From positions 1 through 6,241 of the forward strand of contig JAOZOC010000207.1 in the NCBI GenBank assembly GCA_029933495.1: a stretch of DNA of 6,241 nt, given 5' to 3'. The position numbers were made by a program, and so were the translations under genes. Below, piece after piece: positions 1 to 6,241 of the stretch (the stretch's first letter is position 1; each line of letters starts with the position of its first letter). Origin of the DNA: Bacteroidales bacterium (lineage in GTDB: Bacteria > Bacteroidota > Bacteroidia > Bacteroidales > JAADJA01). The notes below the pieces were generated by a model. That model was not told the DNA's origin. It saw only the letters and a program-made list of their open reading frames with translations, and searched no databases.

Positions 1-12
1 ATCCTTACAGTG

Positions 13-39
13 TTCTTCACAGTTTGCAACTGTGAAGAA
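13..39. repeat. Perfect 12-bp inverted repeat (hairpin or operator)
   Basis: Bases 13-24 (TTCTTCACAGTT) are the exact reverse complement of bases 28-39 (AACTGTGAAGAA), separated by the 3-nt spacer TGC. Such a perfect 12-bp dyad is unlikely by chance in 160 bp. As RNA it would form a tight hairpin; as DNA it could be a binding site for a dimeric regulator. It lacks a following T-run on either strand, so it is not a classical intrinsic terminator, although it could still mark the end of a gene lying to the left of the window. It lies 121 bp upstream of the histidine kinase start. The dyad is directly visible; its role is unknown. Confidence 0.6.
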
Positions 40-85
40 ATATTTACACTATATTTCATATAACACCTCATATCCCTAAAAAAAC

Positions 86-93
86 TATTTTTG
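86..93 (+). promoter_or_regulatory. Candidate Bacteroidetes -7 element
   Basis: TATTTTTG matches the Bacteroidetes sigma-ABfr -7 consensus TAnnTTTG exactly and would place a transcript start near base 100, giving a leader of about 60 nt for the histidine kinase. No TTG/TTTG -33 element is found at the usual distance upstream, and the region is AT-rich, so a chance match is quite possible. Confidence 0.22.
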
Positions 94-101
94 TACACTT
101 A

Positions 102-134
102 TTGATTTAAGGATTCAGGAAATAAGTACTTTTA
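102..134 (+). promoter_or_regulatory. Alternative weak promoter candidate for the kinase gene
   Basis: TTG at 102-104 is followed after 22 bp by TACTTTTA at 127-134, one mismatch from the Bacteroidetes -7 consensus TAnnTTTG. The spacing is slightly long. It would give a leader of roughly 20 nt before the TTG start at 161. The 9-mer TACTTTTAT recurs at 1705-1713 upstream of the next gene, there without a TTG at promoter distance. This is weak evidence, competing with the element at 86-93. Confidence 0.2.
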
Positions 135-160
135 TTTAACGTTATTGCAAAAGAATTAAT

Positions 161-1675
161 TTGAAGGCATTGAATATATATTCAAAAAAAAAGCGTTGGA
201 AATGGGGGTTGTTCACCCTGGCAGTACTCATTGTTGCAGTTTCGCTATGGTATACAAATATTCTTGTAAAGCACATTGCTAAAGATCAGCGGGCCAACGT
301 GAGGATCTGGGCTGAGGCTATTCAGCGCAAGGCTGATCTGGTAAATTATACTGACAAATTTTTCAAGCAACTCGAAGACGAAGAGAGGAAAAAAGCTGAA
401 ATACTTGCCGAAGCTTATAAGTACATTTCCATGGATACAACCTCACAATCGCTTACATTTTATATGAATCTGATAAGGGGTAACTCAACTGTTCCTGTTA
501 TTTTAACCGATGATGCCGACACAATAGAATCTGCCAGAAACGTTGATTTTAATCCTGACACGGTCAAGACTCTCACAGGTAGATTGCGAAGAGAATTTAC
601 AATTTATCCCCCGGTCGAAATAAATTATCTACCAGGTAAAAACCTATATCTCTATTATAAAGATTCAAAGTTATTTATCGAGTTAAGGATTGTACTTGAA
701 GACCTTATCGAGTCGTTTTTTTCAGAAATTGTGCTTAATTCAGCTTCAGTTCCGGTAATCATTACAGATAGCACACAGACTAAGGTGCTTCAATACGGTC
801 AGCTCAACCCGAAAAAAGCTGCCGACTCGAGCTATCTGCAAAAGACTCTGGAAGATATGGCAAGCGACAATGACCCCATTGAAATTGAACTGGCTGATCA
901 GGGAAAGCGCTATATCTTTTATCAAAGCTCAGAACTTCTTACCCGCCTGATGTACTTTCCTTATTTCCAGCTTGGAATAATCGGGCTGTTTCTTTTCATT
1001 GCTTATGTGTTTTTTAGTTCAGCCCGCAGGTCAGAGCAAAATCAGGTCTGGGTCGGGCTGGCAAAAGAGACAGCTCACCAACTCGGAACACCAATATCGT
1101 CAATGATTGCCTGGATTGAGCTTCTTAAACTGGAAGGCCACGAAAGCGAGACAATTGATGAACTCAAAAAAGATATTGACCGTCTGCATAAAATAACCGA
1201 CAGATTCTCAAAAATAGGTTCGACGCCAATCCTGAAAAAAGAAAATATTATTGCGGTAATTTACAGAGACATTTCATACCTCCGCACACGATCATCCAAA
1301 AGAGTTATATTTTCTGTTAACAGGGCTGAAGATGAAGAAATTTATGCACCCATTAATCTGCATCTGTTTGACTGGGTCATTGAAAATCTATCTAAAAATG
1401 CTATTGATGCTATTGGTGGAGAGGGTAAAATTGACATTAATATTTCAGAAGATGAACACTATGTAACGATAGATATAACAGATAACGGGAAAGGAATACA
1501 TAAATCAGAGTTCAAAACTATTTTCAATCCAGGATACACCAGCAAAAAAAGAGGCTGGGGGCTTGGCCTTTCGCTTGCCAAAAGAATAATTAAAGAGTAC
1601 CACAAAGGTAAAATATTTGTCAAATCCTCAGCCGTAGGAAAAGGAACAACATTTCGGGTTATGCTTAGGAAATAG
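161..1675 (+). CDS. Membrane-bound sensor histidine kinase (Bacteroidetes type)
   Basis: Inner-membrane two-component sensor that should autophosphorylate on His and pass the phosphate to an unidentified response regulator. A positively charged N-terminus is followed by TM1 (about residues 15-35), an extracytoplasmic sensor region (36-265) and TM2 (about 266-287, then ARR). The cytoplasmic part has an H-box with phospho-acceptor H306 in KETAHQLGTP, a second dimerisation helix (about 337-355), the N-box with N409 and N413, the G1 box DNGKG (441-445), the F-box region near F455, the G2 box GWGLGL (465-470) and a final GKGTTF (493-498). All catalytic boxes are intact, and 504 aa is typical of the group. 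The start is TTG: an in-frame stop lies at 137 and the first in-frame ATG comes only at residue 91, after TM1. The sensor region carries two similar segments (see findings). No response regulator is adjacent, so the signal and target are unknown. Confidence 0.95.
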   Translation: MKALNIYSKKKRWKWGLFTLAVLIVAVSLWYTNILVKHIAKDQRANVRIWAEAIQRKADLVNYTDKFFKQLEDEERKKAEILAEAYKYISMDTTSQSLTFYMNLIRGNSTVPVILTDDADTIESARNVDFNPDTVKTLTGRLRREFTIYPPVEINYLPGKNLYLYYKDSKLFIELRIVLEDLIESFFSEIVLNSASVPVIITDSTQTKVLQYGQLNPKKAADSSYLQKTLEDMASDNDPIEIELADQGKRYIFYQSSELLTRLMYFPYFQLGIIGLFLFIAYVFFSSARRSEQNQVWVGLAKETAHQLGTPISSMIAWIELLKLEGHESETIDELKKDIDRLHKITDRFSKIGSTPILKKENIIAVIYRDISYLRTRSSKRVIFSVNRAEDEEIYAPINLHLFDWVIENLSKNAIDAIGGEGKIDINISEDEHYVTIDITDNGKGIHKSEFKTIFNPGYTSKKRGWGLGLSLAKRIIKEYHKGKIFVKSSAVGKGTTFRVMLRK

Positions 1676-1741
1676 AGATTAAAAGCTATGTTAAGAATTA
1701 TTGTTACTTTTATAGTTCAATAATATCATAAACTCAACATA

Positions 1742-1754
1742 AAATTGTCAATTT
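1742..1754. repeat. 13-bp palindrome in the intergenic region
   Basis: AAATTG (1742-1747) and CAATTT (1749-1754) are perfect inverted copies around a single T. The site lies 22 bp before the ATG at 1777, where a repressor operator could sit. The flanking gap (1676-1776) is AT-rich and contains no convincing promoter or T-tailed terminator. A short AT-only dyad like this can arise by chance. Confidence 0.3.
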
Positions 1755-1757
1755 GCT

Positions 1758-1773
1758 AATCTGAAAATCTGAA
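1758..1773 (+). repeat. Tandem duplication of an 8-mer just before a start codon
   Basis: AATCTGAA occurs twice in direct tandem (1758-1765 and 1766-1773), ending 3 bp before the ATG at 1777. It occupies the ribosome-binding region of the Ntn hydrolase gene, where no Shine-Dalgarno sequence is visible. Copy-number change by slippage could alter leader spacing, but with two copies this is only a possibility. Confidence 0.45.
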
Positions 1774-1776
1774 CTT

Positions 1777-3018
1777 ATGAAAAGAGTATTTTATCTTACA
1801 ATCTTGGTCTTATCCTATTTAAATGTTTTTAGTTGCACAACTGCAGTTATCTCAGGAAAATATACAAAAGACGGGAGGCCTCTTTTACTAAAGCACCGCG
1901 ACACCTGGGCTACCAATAATAAAATAGTAATTCTTGATGACGGAAAGTATTCCTGTGTAGGATTAGTAAACTCAGTTGATACTTCCAATAAAAGTATCTG
2001 GATTGGATATAATAGTGCGGGTTTTGCAATAATGAATTCGGCAAGCTATAATCTTAATAATGATACTATTGAGCAAACTGGTTTTGAAGGACGTTTGATG
2101 AAAGAAGCTCTACAGAAGTGTGCAACAATTGAAGATTTTGAAAGGTTCCTCGATAAACGCAAAAAACCTTACCGACTTGAAGCCAATTTTGGGGTAATTG
2201 ATGCAGAAGGTGGTGCTGCATATTTTGAACTTGGTAATTTTAAATATGTAAAAATTGATGCAAACGATTCTAAAGCAGCTCCTTATGGATATCTTATCCG
2301 AACAAATTATTCATTTACAGGCGAAATGGGTAAGGGAGCAGGATATGTCCGGTATGTTACTGCTGATAATGTTTTAAGAAATGCTATTGCTAAAGATGAC
2401 CTAACATATAGGACTTTTGTTAATGACATTTCGAGAAATCTGAATCACTCTCTCACAGGTACCGACCTTGTTGCCGAATATGGTAATTTACCTGAGAATA
2501 CTGAGAAGATAGTCTTTTTTAAGGATTTTATTCCACGCAGTGGAAGCGCATCATCCTGCATTGTTCAGGGAGTTAAAAAAGGAGAAGACCCTGCTTTCAC
2601 AACAATGTGGACAATGCTTGGTTTCCCGCTGACAACCGTTACAATACCGGTATGGCTAAATGATGAAGGTATATTGCCACAGGTTGTAATATATAATGAC
2701 AGCATTAAGGATGCCCTGCTTTGCCATTATGCACTGGAGCTTAAAAAAGAAGTCTATTCATATAGACTAGGTTCTCACAGCAATTACTACATTAATATAA
2801 ATGCATTGATAAACAGGGATAATACGGGAATTATGCAGGTTATCAAACCTGTTGAAGATATGATATTGTATGAAGGAGAAAAACGGTTGGATAATTGGCG
2901 GAAAGAAAGTATTAATTATGAAGAATTGCAGAGCTATTATGATGCGGTTGATGTTAAAGTGAATTTGCTTTATAAAACCGCATTTAAAAATGAGATTAAT
3001 AATAGTGTTCAGTATTAA
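1777..3018 (+). CDS. Exported Ntn hydrolase, C45 / acyl-CoA:6-APA acyltransferase-like
   Basis: Predicted exported amidase or acyltransferase of the N-terminal-nucleophile superfamily, acting on an unknown amide substrate in the envelope. Residues 1-19 form a signal peptide (MKR, then a hydrophobic stretch ending VFS). The next residue, C20 in CTTAVISG, fits the Ntn catalytic cysteine, so removing the signal peptide could itself expose the nucleophile. The pattern DGRPLLLKHRDT (32-43, with R41 and D42), the motif ANFGVID (136-142), the EGGAAYFELG segment (144-153) and RTNYS (175-179) fit the C45 / choloylglycine-hydrolase-like fold. The length of 413 aa is reasonable for this group. The gene is 101 bp after the kinase and only 18 bp before the next gene, probably as the first gene of an operon. 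Substrate specificity (penicillin-like, bile acid, N-acyl amino acid or peptide) cannot be read. The superfamily call is firm; the subfamily is less so. Confidence 0.85.
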   Translation: MKRVFYLTILVLSYLNVFSCTTAVISGKYTKDGRPLLLKHRDTWATNNKIVILDDGKYSCVGLVNSVDTSNKSIWIGYNSAGFAIMNSASYNLNNDTIEQTGFEGRLMKEALQKCATIEDFERFLDKRKKPYRLEANFGVIDAEGGAAYFELGNFKYVKIDANDSKAAPYGYLIRTNYSFTGEMGKGAGYVRYVTADNVLRNAIAKDDLTYRTFVNDISRNLNHSLTGTDLVAEYGNLPENTEKIVFFKDFIPRSGSASSCIVQGVKKGEDPAFTTMWTMLGFPLTTVTIPVWLNDEGILPQVVIYNDSIKDALLCHYALELKKEVYSYRLGSHSNYYININALINRDNTGIMQVIKPVEDMILYEGEKRLDNWRKESINYEELQSYYDAVDVKVNLLYKTAFKNEINNSVQY

Positions 3019-3036
3019 ACAAAAACTATTAAAATA

Positions 3037-4197
3037 ATGAAATATTTTTATCGGCCTGTGCGATACATTTTTGTTTTTATTGTAGTGGCCATATTTTTCA
3101 CCGGATGCAACGAAAATAACAGTAGTGTTTCAAAAAATCAGGATAATCGCCCAAAACTATTGAATGTCGGCGTTTTTGACGGTAACGGAGCAAGTGCGGT
3201 ATGTGTTCTTGAAACCCTTGAGGCATTAAAAATTGATACAGGAATAAAAGGGAGTTCTGTTTCGGCTTATGAAATACAAAACGGAATTCTTGACAATTAT
3301 GATGTTCTTATTTTTCCGGGAGGAAGCGGCAGTAAGGAATACAATAATCTTGGGCAACTTGCCATCGAAAAAGTACAAAAATTTGCTGCTGGCGGAAAAG
3401 GGATTGTCGGTATCTGTGCAGGTGGCTATCTGTTTGCTACAACTGATGGATATCCTAGTCTGAAAATTATCAAAGCACATACATACAGATTTCATTACAA
3501 TCGTGGCAGAGGATTGATTGGTCTTGAACTCACGGAAGAAGGAGCTGAAATATTCCCGGAATTAAAAGGACAGGACAAGTTTTTTGTTCAGTATTATGAT
3601 GGTCCGATTTACGATGTTTATGAACCGGAAAGTATGAATATTCTTGGCAAAATAACCACTGATATTGCAACTCATAAAGGTGATCCGAAAGGACTTACTC
3701 CTGGTAAACCCGCCTTTTTAACTTCAACTTATGGAAAAGGAAAAGTATTTGTGTCTGTCGGGCATCCCGAAGCGACCGCAGGAATGAGATGGATAGTCCC
3801 ACGTATGGCAAGGTATGTAGCTAGTACAGAATTGATATCATATCCAGAAACAGTAGTCAGACCGCAAATTAACGATCGTGAAATTCTATATTTCCCTCCG
3901 ACAAAATCATTTGAAACGGAAAACTTCTGGAAACTTTTTAGTGACGACGAATTTGTTGTAATCAGTGCAATTGACAATCTTTATTCAATTCGGTCAAGGC
4001 CATCTATTCGATGGTCAATTGGATTGTTAAGACATAAATCAAAAAATGTCAGGCTAAAGGCAGCCGACTATCTTGTTAAAACAGAATATACAGATGCTAT
4101 TCCGGATTTGGAAAGTGCAGTTAACTATGAAAATGATTCCGATACAAAAAAAGTATTGGAACAAAGATTAAATCAACTTTCAAATTTAATTAAATGA
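3037..4197 (+). CDS. Lipoprotein with class I glutamine-amidotransferase-like (BPL_N/DJ-1-type) domain
   Basis: Predicted envelope lipoprotein. The N-terminus has a basic and hydrophobic signal ending in the lipobox FTGC, with C24 as the lipidated residue, followed by a polar linker (25-38). Residues about 40-265 form a flavodoxin-like class I amidotransferase domain: an N-terminal strand LLNVGVFDG (41-49), the loop FPGG (93-96), the nucleophile elbow GICAGG with C127 (125-130), and GHPEAT (242-247), whose H243 and E245 complete a Cys-His-Glu triad. This resembles the domain found at the N-terminus of some biotin-protein ligases (BPL_N), but no ligase domain is present. Residues about 320-385 look helical and HEAT-like (WSIGLLRHKSKNVRLKAADY and after). 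The gene starts 18 bp after the hydrolase and its TGA stop overlaps the next start by 4 bp. The reaction is unknown: it could be an amidase, a peptidase-like enzyme or a binding protein. Confidence 0.82.
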   Translation: MKYFYRPVRYIFVFIVVAIFFTGCNENNSSVSKNQDNRPKLLNVGVFDGNGASAVCVLETLEALKIDTGIKGSSVSAYEIQNGILDNYDVLIFPGGSGSKEYNNLGQLAIEKVQKFAAGGKGIVGICAGGYLFATTDGYPSLKIIKAHTYRFHYNRGRGLIGLELTEEGAEIFPELKGQDKFFVQYYDGPIYDVYEPESMNILGKITTDIATHKGDPKGLTPGKPAFLTSTYGKGKVFVSVGHPEATAGMRWIVPRMARYVASTELISYPETVVRPQINDREILYFPPTKSFETENFWKLFSDDEFVVISAIDNLYSIRSRPSIRWSIGLLRHKSKNVRLKAADYLVKTEYTDAIPDLESAVNYENDSDTKKVLEQRLNQLSNLIK

Positions 4198-6241
4198 AGT
4201 TTTTTACAAAGTTAAAATTATTGTCGTTCATACTTATTCCTGTCTTCATTCTGGCATTTGAAATGAATTCTGCAGATGATGATATTTTACAGCCTGGTAC
4301 TGTAAAAAACTCAACAGTTAATCAATCCTTTCCTGCTGAAGGCAAGGGTTGTCTGACCTGTCATGAAGGTATTGAGCCTATCAGGCAACACGATTCAAAG
4401 ATGATGCAGGCAATTTATAAGGAGGGCAGAGATGAAGGCGACCCAAATGGTTGTGTAGTGTGCCATTATGGAAACCCTAATGAAGAAAACAATAAAGAAC
4501 TTGCCCACAAGGATATGGTTATACATCCCGGGTCAATGTGGACAAACGACCGTACCTGCGGGAAATGTCACGAGGACCACGTTTACAATCTTCATCGCAA
4601 TCTGATGCAAACTGAAGCAGGTAAAATTCAGGGTGCTACCTGGGGCTGGGGTGCTCTTGAGGGATATGAAGTAAAATGGGGTAATTACAACCTTGACGAT
4701 CCCGATGGACCTATTCCAAGGTGGGGCGCTGATGAATATAAAGACTATATGCACAAGCTGATGAAAAAATATCCGCAAGTCTTTCCCGAGAAACTGTCCG
4801 AGTTACCATCCACAGACACTTCCTTACTTGCAGAACATCCAGAACAGGCCGTTTTTACGTATTTACGCGGAGAATGCCTGCGTTGTCATGTTGGTGTGAG
4901 AGGAAAACAAAGGAGAGGTGACTATCGCGGAATGGGATGTGCTGCCTGCCATATTCCATATACTGATGAAGGCTTGTATGAAGGTAACGACGCGGCAATT
5001 TCAAAAGATAAAACCGGCCACCTGCTTGTCCACTCCATTCAGTCATCCCGAAAAGCAAAGGTAAAAGTTAACGGTAAAACATATTCTGGAATACCTTCTG
5101 AGCAATGTACAACCTGCCATAATCGCGGTAAACGTATTGGTGTTTCATATCTCGGAATGATTGAATCGGCTTACGATACTCCGTGGAATTCTGATGGCAG
5201 CAGTGAACCAAAACTTCATGGTAAAAGATATCAGTATATCAAAGATGATGTTCATCACCAAATTAAAAGCCGCGACGGGAACCCTGACGGCAACCTGCTC
5301 TGCCAGGACTGCCATACAACAATATCAATGCACGGAAATGGAAATATTGATGGCACAACACTAGGAGCGGTTGAAGTTGAGTGCGCCGACTGTCATGGCA
5401 CTCCTGAAAAATACCCCTGGGAACTTCCTTTGGGATTCCAGGATGAATTAGGGATGGATATTGGTGATGTGCCAAGAGGAGTGACAACAAAATTACTTGA
5501 TGTCCAAAAAGAATTTTCAACTATTTACGATCCCAAAGACGGTTATTTGCTTTCAGCACGAGGGAATCCTTTGGGAAATGTTGTGCGCGAAGGTAATGAT
5601 GTCATTGTACACTCTGCCAATGGGCTGGATTTTGATGCACCAACACTTAAAAAACTTAATGAAAATAATTCGTGGAAACATCCTGAAAAAGCAGTAACAG
5701 CAATGGTTCAAATCGGTGAACATATTGAAAAAATGGAGTGTTATGCTTGTCATGCTACCTGGGCTCCCCAGTGTTATGGCTGCCATGTTCAGGTTGATTT
5801 CTCGGATAATAAAACTACACGCGACTGGATTAAAGCAGGGAAAGCCCATCACACAAACGGTGAAACTGCAGAAACCCTCAACAGAGAAGAGGAAATGACA
5901 ATACCAGGTAAGTCTCGTGAAGGAAGAACTTATGTCAGATGGGAAGATCCTGTACTTGGTGTTAATGGCGAGGGAAGAATAACTCCCATTATTCCAGGTT
6001 GCCAGCAAATCACTACTGTGATTGGAAAAGACGGGAAAACATTGGTCTCAAATAAAATCTGGCGTACTCCTCCAGGAATGGAAAGCGGAGGTGAAGAGGG
6101 CCAGCGTGGAATTGACATGACTCCCGCACAACCTCACACTATTAGTGTAGAAGCAAGGGAATGCACATCCTGTCATAAAAATCAAAAAACTCTTGGTTTT
6201 GTAATCGGTGACGGCAAATATATGACCGGCTACGAAAACGT
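4194..6241 (+). CDS. Exported multiheme c-type cytochrome, at least 11 hemes (3' end outside window)
   Basis: Large secreted electron-transfer protein, probably periplasmic or outer-surface, cut by the window edge after 682 complete codons with no stop. The ATG overlaps the preceding TGA (ATGA). The N-terminus is a signal peptide: MKFFTKLK, then a hydrophobic run to about residue 22. Eleven CXXCH heme-attachment motifs begin at residues 53, 87, 122, 228, 249, 305, 370, 397, 516, 527 and 657 (CLTCH, CVVCH, CGKCH, CLRCH, CAACH, CTTCH, CQDCH, CADCH, CYACH, CYGCH, CTSCH). Further histidines (for example H66, H105, H111, H129, H134) could be distal ligands. Heme-poor stretches lie at about 127-227, 402-515 and 532-656. 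It differs from small tetraheme or octaheme reductases in length and spacing and resembles uncharacterised long multiheme cytochromes of anaerobes. Electron donor and acceptor are unknown. It is translationally coupled to the lipoprotein gene upstream. Confidence 0.93.
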   Translation, partial: MKFFTKLKLLSFILIPVFILAFEMNSADDDILQPGTVKNSTVNQSFPAEGKGCLTCHEGIEPIRQHDSKMMQAIYKEGRDEGDPNGCVVCHYGNPNEENNKELAHKDMVIHPGSMWTNDRTCGKCHEDHVYNLHRNLMQTEAGKIQGATWGWGALEGYEVKWGNYNLDDPDGPIPRWGADEYKDYMHKLMKKYPQVFPEKLSELPSTDTSLLAEHPEQAVFTYLRGECLRCHVGVRGKQRRGDYRGMGCAACHIPYTDEGLYEGNDAAISKDKTGHLLVHSIQSSRKAKVKVNGKTYSGIPSEQCTTCHNRGKRIGVSYLGMIESAYDTPWNSDGSSEPKLHGKRYQYIKDDVHHQIKSRDGNPDGNLLCQDCHTTISMHGNGNIDGTTLGAVEVECADCHGTPEKYPWELPLGFQDELGMDIGDVPRGVTTKLLDVQKEFSTIYDPKDGYLLSARGNPLGNVVREGNDVIVHSANGLDFDAPTLKKLNENNSWKHPEKAVTAMVQIGEHIEKMECYACHATWAPQCYGCHVQVDFSDNKTTRDWIKAGKAHHTNGETAETLNREEEMTIPGKSREGRTYVRWEDPVLGVNGEGRITPIIPGCQQITTVIGKDGKTLVSNKIWRTPPGMESGGEEGQRGIDMTPAQPHTISVEARECTSCHKNQKTLGFVIGDGKYMTGYEN

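Noticed and set aside
1676..1776. Intrinsic terminator after the histidine kinase
   Set aside because: No GC-rich hairpin followed by a T-run is present in the gap; the only dyad is AT-rich and lies close to the next start.
3226..3495. Minus-strand open frame of 89 codons, and a plus-strand frame of 64 codons at 3269-3463
   Set aside because: Both lie inside the amidotransferase-like domain, which has clear motifs in its own frame; they are shadows.
3037..4197. Biotin-protein ligase
   Set aside because: Only the N-terminal amidotransferase-like domain resembles that family; the catalytic ligase domain is absent and the protein has a lipoprotein signal.
4533..5520. Several 67-85 codon frames on both strands (for example 4533-4778, 4855-5058, 5161-5364, 5263-5520)
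   Set aside because: All lie within the cytochrome coding sequence in other frames and show no family features.
5553..6008. Minus-strand open frame of 151 codons
   Set aside because: It is antisense to the cytochrome, which is continuous and has heme motifs throughout. The translated product has no recognisable domain or signal.
4194..6241. The cytochrome region as a degraded gene broken into short frames
   Set aside because: Reading the frame from 4194 shows no stop or frameshift to the window end; it merely lacks its 3' end.
1..6241. CRISPR array, tRNA, rRNA, insertion sequence or attachment site
   Set aside because: No regularly spaced repeats, cloverleaf, rRNA-like sequence, transposase gene or terminal inverted repeats were seen.

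Overview
The window reads as a piece of a Bacteroidetes (Bacteroidota) chromosome, probably an anaerobic or facultative environmental member of the Bacteroidales/Marinilabiliales kind. The evidence is an AT-rich sequence with A-rich leaders that lack clear Shine-Dalgarno sites, a histidine kinase whose H-box (KETAHQLGTP) is of the type common in that phylum, and a large exported multiheme c-type cytochrome. This assignment is inference; there is no rRNA or marker gene here.

Layout: 1-160 is a non-coding or edge region with a perfect 12-bp inverted repeat (13-39) and weak Bacteroidetes-type promoter candidates. 161-1675 encodes a membrane-bound sensor histidine kinase that starts at TTG and has no response regulator beside it in the window. 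A 101-bp AT-rich gap follows, holding a 13-bp palindrome and a tandem 8-bp duplication just before the next start. 1777-3018 encodes an exported N-terminal-nucleophile (Ntn) hydrolase of the C45 / acyl-CoA:6-APA acyltransferase-like group. 18 bp later, 3037-4197 encodes a predicted lipoprotein with a class I glutamine-amidotransferase-like (BPL_N/DJ-1-type) domain and a small helical, HEAT-like tail. Its stop overlaps by 4 bp (ATGA) the start of the last gene, 4194 to beyond 6241, which encodes a secreted cytochrome with 11 CXXCH heme motifs in the 682 residues visible. This last gene has no stop in the window, so a search limited to closed reading frames overlooks it.

The last three genes share strand and spacing and all encode envelope proteins, so they are probably one operon: a hydrolase, an amidotransferase-like lipoprotein and an electron-transfer cytochrome. 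What joins them biochemically cannot be read from the sequence. The tight coupling of an exported amidotransferase-fold lipoprotein to a multiheme cytochrome is the most interesting feature. The kinase is on the same strand but separated by 101 bp, and a regulatory link to the operon is only possible, not shown.
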